Of a DNA stretch of 64,000 nt, positions 60,801-64,000 are shown piece by piece. The DNA comes from Triops longicaudatus (lineage: Eukaryota; Arthropoda; Branchiopoda; Notostraca; Triopsidae): positions 62,001 through 126,000 of the forward strand of contig JAGQDJ010000092.1 of assembly GCA_022885665.1 (NCBI GenBank), in the 5' to 3' direction. Position numbers and translations under genes: made by a program. The notes under the pieces are model-generated. The model was not told where the DNA came from. It did no database searches and saw nothing but the letters and a program-made list of their open reading frames with translations. Each line of letters begins with the position of its first letter. The first letter of the stretch is position 1.

Positions 60801-63300
60801 TGGCTTCCCCTTCTTGTACCCACAGAAGCAGAATTATTCCCAATTGCACCCAAATTTCGGTAAACGTAACGATTTTCTGCGAACGGTCGATAAAATGTCA
60901 CGCATTCACGTAACATGTTCGTGTGGCAGTTAAACCATAATCAATAAATTTTTCAAAACACTGCCATTGCTAATTTATCAGTACAATGAAACAATGGAAA
61001 ACAAATATGAGCAACGGATCTAGGAAGTTTAAATATGAGAATTAAGCAAAAAAAAAGGAAAAAAACCCCATTTTTTATTTGGAGATCCGGTGTGGGCAAA
61101 GCTCGCTGCCATCAACACAGAATATTAAACAATATTAGTTTACAAATTCATACAAGTAGAAACGCTCCAGTGGTGAAAACGAAACAGTATTGAAAAACAC
61201 TGAAAATGGTAAAATACTTGATAGTGTTAATAAGGTCCGACATTGTGTTAATTTTGAAATATTTGAACAACCAAAGGCTATTTCCGAAAGTCGAAAACCA
61301 ATGAAAAAGATGCAAATGATTAGAAAACTTTAAAAATGACTGGAGTCTGTAACCTATGAAGCATTTCAGCCATAAAAACGAAAAATTATCGAAGAAGTAG
61401 AAGACGGTTTGACGTTTATGTTGTTTCTCATTTTGTTGAAGCATTTAACGCTTAAAAAGTCGCCAGATTCTAGGAAATGACGAGATATTCAAATTAAAAC
61501 AAACACTCTATAAATGAAACATTAGGTATCAGTACGCAACACGGGAAAAGAGCAAAACAAAGATTCTTCAGTTTTGATGGAAGACCAAAAATTACAAGAA
61601 CGACATAAGAATCGAGAGTTTTAGCACAAAAGAAGTCACAAAAAGTCGACTTACAGATTTGGCTACCAACCAGATATTCTAGCAATGAAAACGAAAAAGG
61701 TGTCGAAGGAAAAACACGTACTTTTCCCAAATAAAAAAGAATCCTATTTTGCGGTAAAAAAAACTAACATTCCAAAAAAAGGACGTCAAGTGAGATAAAT
61801 TACTAAAAGTTACGTTTCTAAGAAAATAGTAGCAAAAAACTAATTTGGTATTGTAACAAATATTCCAGCAATGGAAAAGGTGTTCAGATTTTTTTAAAAT
61901 ATCAGTAGACAACCAAAAATTCCAATAGTAAACTAAAAAGTTAATAAGCATTTTAAACTATTTAAAACATAAATTTCAATCCGGGGCTGGGTAAAAGGTC
62001 ACATCTTGCACCAATCAACACGAAGCGAACGCTGTGCTCTTAAAAGAAAGTTAACCAATAGAAACCCAAATTCCGTAAATTACCAAATTCTTAAACCCTG
62101 AAAACATAAAGATTTGACCGGTTAAATCATCTTTTGAAAGAAAATGTAACAAAATTTCCCAAAAATCGAAACCTTGTCAAAAAAAATCATCTGAACAATA
62201 AAATTGAAAAGAAGTTGAAAACAGCGACGAACGCGAACAAGGTGATTTACCTGATTTTCCGAGTTGAGCAGCTTGAGCTGGTCATTGATAAGCGAATACT
62301 TGGCTGATTCTTCTTTTCGCAGCGCTCGTTCTTTCTTTAACTCAGGACTCCAGAAGGTTTTGATGCTATGCATACTGGACCCGAGTTTCTGGTTGGTCAG
62401 TTCGAGTTCCTTTTTCAGCTGCCCGAGTTCCCGGGACAACTCCGTGTTCTGACTCTGTAATTCCATGAGATAACTTTCGCGAGAGACGCCACCACTGCCA
62501 CCACCACCTAAGGCCTTGAGGCCTAGATCCACTGCCGGTGATTGTCGCGAGGATCGCGACAACCCCGCACTCAAGCCACCACCACCACCGCCACCACCTG
62601 ATTCTCGGTACATGAGTTCGTCCTCCACCATCATGGAGCGATCCATGGAGCGATCACGGCGACTTAGCGACTCCATACCCCTTTCGGTGGAACAATCACG
62701 CAAATCACGTCCTTCGCGAATCGGAATGAACTCCCGTTCTCGATCGTGCCCGTCACGATCCAGTGAGTGATACGAGCGATTCATGCCCGAGCCGGAGGCT
62801 CGCGTCGCCGAACGCGAGCGGTGATGCGAGCCCGAGTTGGCCATCATGGCAGATGAGCCGGATGAACCGACCAAACCACCCGGTCCACTCCCTCCCCCTC
62901 CTCCGGGGTTACGGCGATCCATAGGATCCATCATGGTGCTGGAGAAGTCGTCTATTGCTGCGGCACCTCTAGGGAAATGCGAGCTGGAATTGTAACGATT
63001 CACTGGCACGAAACTGGAACCCACGCTCCCGGCACCATGATCCTGCTGCTGTTGCTGAGAATCGACTAAATGCAGCGGGGAATTGTCTGTCGATCGGGAG
63101 CCTGACACAGAGGAATACCGGGCTTTCCGGGCCACGGGGCTTCCGCGAGCAGACGTACTCAGTGGCGATGAAGAACGCGCATAAGCAGAAGAACTGACGG
63201 TCTCGGGCGTCCGGCGGCTTGAAGCAGACCTGTGAGGCGATCTAGTGGCGGAAGCAGCAGTTAAAAGTCCCGTGTGGTGCCCGTATTCGTCATAGGACAT
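24785..63300 (-). CDS. brp: Bruchpilot / ELKS-CAST-ERC active-zone scaffold, whole coding span (17 exons)
   Basis: Presynaptic cytomatrix scaffold that organises calcium channels and vesicles at active zones (known for Brp and ERC). The spliced CDS joins 62251-63300, 53301-53453, 50797-50893, 50643-50698, 42822-42989, 41330-41497, 38342-39319, 38119-38271, 35608-35796, 35362-35501, 32005-34513, 30423-30853, 28198-28276, 26758-27750, 25889-26049, 25320-25467 and 24785-24868. All introns are GT-AG, split codons rejoin correctly, and the total is 7557 bp (2518 aa plus TAG). Residues 1-275 are Ser/Arg/Gly-rich and disordered. Residues 276-660 are the ERC head, with TFWSPELKKERALRKEESAK near 315-334. 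Residues 660-2030 are continuous Brp-type coiled coil. Residues 2058-2491 resemble the vertebrate ERC C-terminal half (RIEELEEALRESV at 2353-2365). From memory, Drosophila Brp is about 1740 aa and vertebrate ERCs about 950-1120 aa, so this product is unusually long. No break is seen. Alternative isoforms cannot be excluded. Confidence 0.9.
24869..25319 (-). other. brp: brp intron 16 (451 bp)
   Basis: AT-rich; nothing recognised. The plus-strand Phe-rich frame at 25000-25203 is a by-product of composition. Confidence 0.6.
25320..25467 (-). CDS. brp: brp exon 16: ERC C-terminal helix
   Basis: The first base completes Lys, then the exon codes QEALEAAISERDAQLALLEV, SGIKTAKAAEQADSLRGDRK and RLMDLMREQ. 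QEALEAAISERDAQLALLE is nearly identical in pattern to vertebrate ERC (QEALLAAISEKDANIALLE). Acceptor TTTTTCAG|ACAAGA; donor CAG|GTGAAA, phase 0. Confidence 0.88.
25468..25888 (-). other. brp: brp intron 15 (421 bp)
   Basis: Contains the pogo-like foldback at 25625-25707 and nothing else recognised. Confidence 0.6.
25625..25707. mobile_element. short pogo/Tigger-like foldback
   Basis: Lies in brp intron 15. The right end reversed is CACAGTGGAATCTTGTTATA then ACGAACTTCTC. The left half (ACGGACATCCAATATAACTA then ACTTCGGA) is a degenerate inverted copy. The centre holds TTTTCTGGTC twice as a direct repeat. Probably a solo-TIR or internally deleted element. Confidence 0.45.
25889..26049 (-). CDS. 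brp: brp exon 15: ERC C-terminal region with CPSC motif
   Basis: Codes VGRLEQRLQSLQNAQSLKCP then SCRPIKLQLQQLESKLAKLC and AERRSHLHELFDM, plus AA completed to Lys by exon 16. AERRSHLHELFDMK parallels AERRKHLEEVLEMK of vertebrate ERC. The CxxC pair (CPSC) and a third Cys are unusual for a coiled coil. Acceptor ACACAAAG|GTGGGG, donor ATGAA|GTAATT. Confidence 0.85.
26050..26757 (-). other. brp: brp intron 14 (708 bp)
   Basis: AT-rich; nothing recognised. Confidence 0.6.
26758..27750 (-). CDS. brp: brp exon 14: ERC-type C-terminal coiled coil
   Basis: Codes 331 residues (2058-2388), VEQLTREKEELQATVIQYQK through IKLEEK. All coiled coil apart from an acidic/Lys-rich low-complexity patch (DSKEDNKEYGEENKTKEDTK). 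RIEELEEALRESV followed by CITADRE is a hallmark of the C-terminal half of vertebrate ERC1/ERC2 (RIEELEEALRESVQITAERE), which fly Brp lacks as far as I recall. Phase 0 at both ends; acceptor TTACGTAG|GTGGAA, donor AAG|GTGAAA. The GTG at the 5' end is a Val codon inside the spliced frame, not a start. Confidence 0.88.
27751..28197 (-). other. brp: brp intron 13 (447 bp)
   Basis: Nothing recognised apart from intron sequence. Confidence 0.6.
28198..28276 (-). CDS. brp: brp exon 13: 79-bp linker exon
   Basis: Too short to stand out as an ORF. It is supported by good sites (TTTTGTAG|AGCGCT and CAG|GTAAAC) and by phase: its first base A completes the GA left by exon 12 to Glu, and its end is phase 0 like the start of exon 14. 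It codes ALRKRPMHNSPSPAPDRSNE then AQNRTQ. Three prolines in a short Ser/Pro segment would break the coiled coil and act as a hinge. Direct joining of exons 12 and 14 would shift the frame, which argues that this exon is needed. Confidence 0.75.
28277..30422 (-). other. brp: brp intron 12 (2.1 kb)
   Basis: AT-rich; TATCCTACTGTG at 28622-28633 (also at 44447-44458) may be a transposon end. Overlapping plus-strand frames at 29628-30214 are Phe-rich and unrecognised. Confidence 0.55.
30423..30853 (-). CDS. brp: brp exon 12: distal Brp coiled coil
   Basis: Codes 143 residues plus two bases, LELQEVTNGG through TIMELQ. ERGLQNLEKQLQKRKESLD and ERLLQLVQMSQEEQFAKDKT correspond to the C-terminal end of Drosophila Brp (LLQLVQMSQEEQNAKEKTIMDLQ). 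In the fly the protein stops soon after this in a short Gln-rich tail, whereas here splicing continues. Acceptor AATAG|CTCGAG, donor GA|GTGAGA. Confidence 0.9.
30854..32004 (-). other. brp: brp intron 11 (1.15 kb)
   Basis: About 40 percent is the AACCTAA tract; the rest is AT-rich and unremarkable. Confidence 0.6.
31300..31750. repeat. degenerate AACCTAA tract (intron 11)
   Basis: About 450 bases of loosely repeated ACCTAA, AACCTA, TAATCTAA and CTAACC words with no strict period. It resembles (TTAGG)n-derived or simple-repeat decay tracts. It lies between exons 12 and 11 of brp. Confidence 0.6.
32005..34513 (-). CDS. brp: brp exon 11: 2.5-kb main Brp coiled-coil exon
   Basis: The largest exon, coding about 836 residues (1051-1887), all coiled coil. 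It starts SQGELYRLQGKLDTAQAEVE, runs through many units of the type KAQVELEKTHEKYDRAQVEL, and ends with a Gln-rich stretch (QQQQQLGQQEQHLKEQHKQI, near 32250-32345) and QLEMLVQELANKQ. The distal KLEGDTKQMASERDQLVKQL and EKSQEMLMSFQQELHQ parallel fly Brp. Acceptor TAATAG|ATCGCA (one base completing Arg), donor CAG|GTCAGT. Very high Glu, Gln, Lys and Arg with few hydrophobic residues fits an elongated rod. Antisense ORFs over it are by-products of the coiled-coil code. Confidence 0.93.
34514..35361 (-). other. brp: brp intron 10 (0.85 kb)
   Basis: AT-rich; nothing recognised. Confidence 0.6.
35362..35501 (-). CDS. brp: brp exon 10: Brp coiled coil
   Basis: Codes AERDDVSTEVSILRDKLDKT through VLEKYD plus two bases (CG) completed to Arg by exon 11. 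The ERDD--TEV-IL--KLDK pattern matches fly Brp well. The acceptor ACAAAAAG|GCCGAA is weak and purine-rich, but the frame and homology support it. The donor is CG|GTAAAC. Confidence 0.87.
35608..35796 (-). CDS. brp: brp exon 9: Brp coiled coil
   Basis: Codes 63 residues (942-1004, nine heptads), ALLTRAQKDKESACQDLQKV through LVQKFQ, similar to the ESAQTLLMKAARDREAM region of fly Brp. The acceptor is CTTTGCAG|GCGTTA and the donor CAG|GTAATT, phase 0 at both ends. Confidence 0.87.
36037..36205. mobile_element. pogo/Tigger-like MITE
   Basis: Lies in brp intron 8, just beside copy A. The left end is TAGTAGAACCGCGTTATCAA; the right end reversed reads AGTAGATCCTCGTTATAACG. Ends of the form CAGTAGAACCTCGTTATAACG flanked by TA are typical of pogo/Tigger-related elements in arthropods. 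Divergent, and boundaries are accurate to a few bases. Confidence 0.5.
36369..37855. mobile_element. TA-flanked TIR element family, copy A (about 1487 bp)
   Basis: Lies in brp intron 8 and is the longer, diverged relative of copy B at 48599-49964, in the same orientation. The ends are decayed (ACAGTGTAAAAGG on the left, TTTTTAGAGTG on the right). Shared blocks include GGCGTTGAAGGTTTCC, AAGGAACGGCCTTTCGCTAA, GGATGGAGAGAGA and TGATGTTATGGAAAGTT. Subterminal stretches repeat ATTGGTA/TACCAAT-like words in both orientations. Short plus-strand frames inside are not conserved in copy B. Confidence 0.7.
38119..38271 (-). CDS. brp: brp exon 8: Brp coiled coil
   Basis: Codes 51 residues (891-941), LQAEKEKMTYDYENLQAQLD through RARDKYEKAQ, parallel to the EKEKLTYDYDNLQSQLDKA part of fly Brp. 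The intron separating it from exon 7 is only 70 bp. Phase 0 at both ends. As I recall the fly protein, it has about 25 extra residues after this point, so a further small exon in intron 8 is possible, though none is needed for frame. Confidence 0.88.
38342..39319 (-). CDS. brp: brp exon 7: end of ERC head and start of Brp extension
   Basis: Codes 326 residues (565-890). It starts IENLEDLLKEKDNQVDMAR, then EGALSSLEEAISDKEKQ and REQRDRAEQEKHEERDLHER, shared with vertebrate ERC. After about residue 660 it becomes the arthropod-type coiled coil of repeated ERSQ/DKAQ units (ELERSQ, LDKSQAELRRAQAEL, EKSQGEIYRLKAKLENAQ). No membrane segment or catalytic motif is present. Phase 0 at both ends; acceptor CTTAG|ATCGAA, donor AAA|GTAATT. 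Confidence 0.93.
39320..41329 (-). other. brp: brp intron 6 (2.0 kb)
   Basis: AT-rich, with the AAATA-type simple repeat next to exon 6. Short plus-strand frames at 40188-40668 show no family resemblance. Confidence 0.6.
41160..41228. repeat. A-rich low-complexity (AAATA)n-like
   Basis: ATAAATAAATACGAACAAAT and similar units in brp intron 6. Simple repeat only. Confidence 0.65.
41330..41497 (-). CDS. brp: brp exon 6: ERC-head coiled coil
   Basis: Codes 56 residues (509-564), VEELRQRLEEKNRLIEKKTQ through DIKDRKINVLQRK, equivalent to the EEKNRLIEKKTQ...DIKDRKI-VLQRK region of fly Brp. Phase 0 at both ends and 168 bp, exactly like exon 5. The acceptor is TTCACAG|GTCGAA and the donor AAA|GTAAGC. 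Confidence 0.92.
41498..42821 (-). other. brp: brp intron 5 (1.3 kb)
   Basis: Apart from the 104-bp duplication at 42237-42420, I see nothing in it beyond AT-rich sequence. Confidence 0.6.
42237..42420. repeat. imperfect tandem duplication, about 104 bp
   Basis: In brp intron 5. TATTCGTTGTTACCCGAG (42237) recurs as CATTCATTGTTACCCAAG (42342), and CACAATGAAAGGTACATAA recurs as CAACAATGAAAGTTCATGA. Diverged two-unit repeat. Confidence 0.4.
42822..42989 (-). CDS. brp: brp exon 5: ERC-head coiled coil
   Basis: Codes 56 residues (453-508), LDELRTEITRRDQELLA through NMIQAD, containing KMKTLEEQH and HIAVLKESLCAKEEHYN, which are strongly conserved in Brp and ERC. The exon is phase 0 at both ends and its length equals eight heptads. 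The acceptor is AACACAG|TTGGAT and the donor GAC|GTAAGT. It lies after the 7.65-kb intron 4. Confidence 0.92.
43816..43935. mobile_element. pogo/Tigger-like element end
   Basis: Lies in brp intron 4. After a TA dinucleotide the sequence opens CAGTGGTACCCCGTTTAACG and repeats AACGAAC-type words (aacgaacgc, agcgaacaa, aacgaactc, aacgaaatc, aacgaaccg). This is characteristic of a pogo/Tigger-like terminal region. No matching right end with TA was confidently found, so this is likely a truncated copy. Confidence 0.45.
45100..45180. repeat. old dispersed repeat, fragment 4
   Basis: In brp intron 4: ACAGTTATGTTTTGTTAGTG then AAAATTCAACGACACTAAAA, diverged from the block at 6928-6980. Confidence 0.35.
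45288..47237. mobile_element. candidate third TIR element (1.95 kb)
   Basis: In brp intron 4. The left end CACTGTAAAAAAATGC is preceded by TA, as in copy B. About 1.95 kb away ...CTTTACAGTG closes with the reverse of the first nine bases, but the right flank is AA rather than TA. Near both ends TTACAAAGA words recur, and a perfect 16-base palindrome GTTGTAAATTTACAAC lies at 47179-47194. The interior has no recognised frame. Boundaries are tentative. Confidence 0.25.
48599..49964. mobile_element. TA-flanked TIR element, copy B (1366 bp)
   Basis: Lies in brp intron 4. The left end is CACTGTAAAAAAGCGAT and the right end, reversed, CACTGTAAAAAAAAATCC, so 12 terminal bases are identical. TA flanks both sides (48597-48598 and 49965-49966), the target duplication of Tc1/mariner-type elements. 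It is homologous along its length to copy A (36369-37855), for example AAGGAACGGCCTTTCGCTAA and CACTTTTCGGTGATTACTTT occur in both. No transposase frame was seen, so it is probably non-autonomous or decayed. Confidence 0.7.
50643..50698 (-). CDS. brp: brp exon 4: 56-bp microexon
   Basis: The first two bases GG complete the split Gly codon, then the exon reads KDEERLMLHQMQTLAQKQ, matching the KGMGK-EE-QM-AQKQ stretch of insect Brp. The acceptor is TTACAG|GGAAAG and the donor CAG|GTATTT. It lies only 98 bp from exon 3, and exons 3 and 4 together are frame-neutral. Confidence 0.88.
50797..50893 (-). CDS. brp: brp exon 3: ERC-head coiled coil
   Basis: Codes ELELRIDTQKQTL then SRDESIKKLLEMLQTKGM, a signature nearly invariant between fly Brp and vertebrate ERC (ETQKQTL...RDESIKKLLEMLQ). 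The acceptor TTGCAG|GAATTG is phase 0. The donor ATGG|GTAAAG leaves one base of a Gly codon, completed by exon 4. Confidence 0.92.
51751..51774. promoter_or_regulatory. paired CACGTG E-boxes
   Basis: Two CACGTG hexamers at 51751-51756 and 51769-51774 in a locally GC-rich part of intron 2, followed by CCAAT (51786-51790). Could be a bHLH-bound enhancer or an internal promoter. Not verifiable from sequence. Confidence 0.3.
52083..52749. mobile_element. non-autonomous hAT-like element, 667 bp
   Basis: Lies in brp intron 2. Imperfect inverted ends: TAGATGGGCGGATCAGATCC on the left, and the reverse complement of the right end reads CAGAGGTGGGCGGATCTGAT. The interior near both ends is rich in GATCC/GGATC repeats, as expected of subterminal transposase-binding motifs. 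It is flanked by CCAGCCTA (52075-52082) and TCAGCCTA (52750-52757), a 7-of-8 target duplication of the length made by hAT. Too short, and without any frame, to code a transposase. Confidence 0.7.
52862..52885. mobile_element. pogo/Tigger-like end fragment
   Basis: CAGTTATAACGAGATTCTAC then AG, resembling the reverse of a CTGTAGAATCTCGTTATAAC terminus. It lies in brp intron 2, about 110 bp from the hAT-like element. Too short to define an element. Confidence 0.3.
53301..53453 (-). CDS. brp: brp exon 2: ERC-head coiled coil
   Basis: Codes 51 residues (351-401) beginning KQAMLVRQLEEELRIR and ending ILRDTCK. It closely resembles the matching part of Drosophila Brp. The acceptor is CACAG|AAACAA and the donor AAG|GTAATG, both phase 0. 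It is separated from exon 1 by an intron of 8.8 kb. Confidence 0.9.
55115..55285. repeat. degenerate TTAGGTT tract (intron 1)
   Basis: GGTAGGTTGAGTTACGGGTT, then AGGTC, TTAGGTTGAATGG and GCTAGGTTAAATAGG words. This is the reverse-strand form of the AACCTAA tracts found elsewhere in the gene. Confidence 0.5.
56050..56201. mobile_element. foldback MITE, 152 bp with 47-bp arms
   Basis: Lies in brp intron 1. The left arm (56050-56096) and right arm (56155-56201) are inverted copies with about 4 mismatches over 47 bases, around a 58-base loop. Each arm contains the self-complementary word CAGTGCGCACTG. The outer sequence is CGAATTCAGTTGGGAGAG on the left and CTCTCCCAACTAAATTCG on the right. No flanking duplication is obvious. 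It could equally form a long hairpin in the transcript, where the whole hairpin is intronic. Confidence 0.75.
57079..57086. promoter_or_regulatory. palindromic CRE-like site TGACGTCA
   Basis: In a C-rich, less AT-biased block of brp intron 1 (about 56900-58330). The full palindrome is the CREB/ATF consensus. Function here is only inferred from sequence, and single 8-mers occur by chance. Confidence 0.3.
58620..59195. repeat. degenerate AACCTAA tract (intron 1)
   Basis: About 570 bases rich in CTAACTTAA, AACCTAA, TAAACTAAC and AATCTAA words, the same character as the tract in intron 11 and the same strand orientation. Confidence 0.6.
62251..63300 (-). CDS. brp: brp exon 1: disordered N-terminus and start of ERC head
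   Basis: Codes residues 1-350. The start is ATG at 63300-63298, the first in-frame ATG after a TGA that lies 30 bases upstream, with A at -3. Residues 1-275 are rich in Ser, Arg and Gly, with a Gln run (82-86), Gly runs (133-137, 235-242, 266-269) and repeated RS/SR pairs. FIPIRE at 191-196 is a motif shared with fly Brp. Residues 276-350 begin the coiled coil and contain the most conserved block of the family, LTNQKLGSSMHSIKTFWSPE (301-320). The donor is CAG|GTAAAT at 62250, phase 0. Confidence 0.92.
62574..62599. repeat. brp: (CCA)n/(GGT)n trinucleotide run coding poly-Gly
   Basis: Encodes the eight-glycine tract at residues 235-242 of the Brp N-terminus. Likely length-polymorphic. Confidence 0.75.
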
Positions 63301-63338
63301 CTTTTCGTTTTCCGCAAGATTTTTCAATCACCTGTTTA
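63301..63338 (-). other. brp: 5' untranslated part of brp exon 1, with splice acceptor
   Basis: Directly upstream of the ATG, a pyrimidine-rich tract ending in CTCCTCCCCGCAG (63339-63351 on the plus strand, reversed) forms a strong 3' splice site. The exon therefore probably begins at 63338, and a 5' untranslated exon and the promoter lie further upstream, perhaps beyond the window. An in-frame TGA lies in this short leader. Confidence 0.55.
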
Positions 63339-63812
63339 CTGCGGGGAGGAGACGGATTTAGACGGGAAAGAGCTGGGTGCAGTTTTCTTTGCTGTTAAAT
63401 GTGAATGTTAAGATTGCGATCTGGGAAGAAGAAAATGGAAAGAGAACTATTTAGTGGTTGAACACTGCCGAACATACTTTCAGGTCATAGGGTGCAGAAG
63501 TGGGCTCATGGGAGCATAATACGTATGCGAAATTGTTTCAGACGATACCGCAAAAACTGCTTCCGATTTAAATTTCTAATTACATCAATAAGTTAACAAT
63601 AATCAGCGCTACGATTTAAGTTCGTCCGATCTAATTTCTAGAATTAATTCATATTTTCAGTGACATTCAATTTCAATGACATTTCAATGTTCAAAACATT
63701 CGATTTTCTAAACGACAAATTATTAGTTAAATTGTAAAGAATCAGAACTACACGGCAAATTCATTTAATTCGAATTCTAGAATTCATTTAAAGTACCGTA
63801 GACCGTCTACTG
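63339..63812. other. upstream noncoding sequence, probably a 5' intron
   Basis: Starts with the strong acceptor upstream of exon 1. AT-rich, with inverted AATTC/GAATT words near 63640-63790 and no recognisable core promoter. Confidence 0.45.
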
Positions 63813-64000
63813 CAGTGGTGCCCAAACTACGGCCCGCGGGCCATATGCGGCCCGCGAAGGTGCCTCATGCGGCCCACTCATTGATACCGCTCATGTATAT
63901 CACTGCATAATTTCATTTTTAACGTCGGCATGATTCTGGCGAAACCGGAACATTCAGGCCCGCGAGATTTTATATCATGTCGCGCGCGGCCCTCGGGTGA
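63813..64000. mobile_element. hAT-like transposon end (truncated by window)
   Basis: Begins CAGTGGTGCCCAAACTACGG and continues with repeated GGCCCGC blocks (ggcccgcgggcc, gcggcccgcg, gcggccc). This opening and the GC-rich GGCCCGC-repeat subterminal region are typical of hAT-superfamily ends in animals. The GC-rich composition contrasts sharply with the AT-rich flank. Only one end is inside the window, so the 8-bp duplication (candidate GTCTACTG at 63805-63812) cannot be tested. No transposase frame is visible in this part. Confidence 0.65.

Larger units (their letters stand above)
53454..62250 (-). other. brp: brp intron 1 (8.8 kb)
   Basis: Holds the foldback MITE at 56050, the TTAGGTT and AACCTAA tracts, a C-rich block around 56900-58330 with a CRE-like site and several CAACAATGAA words, and an A-rich block at 61150-61950 in which ATTCTAGCAATGAAAA recurs as ATTCCAGCAATGGAAA about 186 bases on. 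No additional exon with Brp-like content was seen. Confidence 0.6.

Noticed and set aside
63301..63327. Start of brp nine codons earlier at a TTG
   Set aside because: TTG is not a normal animal nuclear start. The first in-frame ATG is at 63300 with A at -3, and the codon before the TTG is a TGA stop.
1..64000. CRISPR arrays, prokaryotic defence islands, operons
   Set aside because: Spliced animal gene, intron-dominated AT-rich DNA and no regular repeat-spacer array.

Overview
The window is animal nuclear DNA, AT-rich and dominated by introns and intergenic sequence. It carries one recognisable protein-coding gene, on the minus strand. The encoded protein has the active-zone ELKS/CAST/ERC N-terminal domain followed by the very long coiled coil typical of arthropod Bruchpilot (Brp), so the source is most likely an arthropod. 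Degenerate AACCTAA/TTAGGTT tracts and many small DNA transposons fit that. The order cannot be fixed from the sequence alone.

Layout. Positions 1-24784 (24.8 kb downstream of the gene) show no convincing gene: only short ORFs, low-complexity DNA, a roughly 90-bp minisatellite near 11.1 kb and old, degraded dispersed repeats. From 63300 down to 24785 lies brp/ERC. I assembled 17 coding exons by reading GT/AG boundaries on the minus strand. Every junction keeps the reading frame, and the exons total 7557 bp, or 2518 codons plus a TAG stop. Exons 1-6 and the start of exon 7 are the conserved ERC-like head. The rest of exon 7 through exon 12 is the Brp-type coiled-coil extension. Exon 13 is a short Pro-containing linker. 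Exons 14-17 encode a second block resembling the C-terminal half of vertebrate ERC/CAST. An in-frame stop and a strong splice acceptor lie just upstream of the start ATG, so a further 5' untranslated exon probably lies upstream. Positions 63339-64000 hold that presumed intron and the end of a hAT-like transposon cut by the window edge.

The introns hold several non-autonomous DNA elements: two copies of a 1.4-1.5 kb TA-flanked TIR element (introns 4 and 8), a 667-bp hAT-like element with a near-perfect 8-bp duplication (intron 2), a 152-bp foldback element with 47-bp arms (intron 1), pogo/Tigger-like ends in several introns, and telomere-like degenerate tracts (introns 1 and 11).

The main points of interest are the mosaic Brp-plus-ERC protein architecture, with neither the Drosophila Q-rich vesicle-tethering tail nor the vertebrate C-terminal PDZ ligand, and a 10-mer (CAACAATGAA, containing a SOX-like core) seen at least 15 times. 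I found no prokaryote-type system, CRISPR array, rRNA or tRNA gene.
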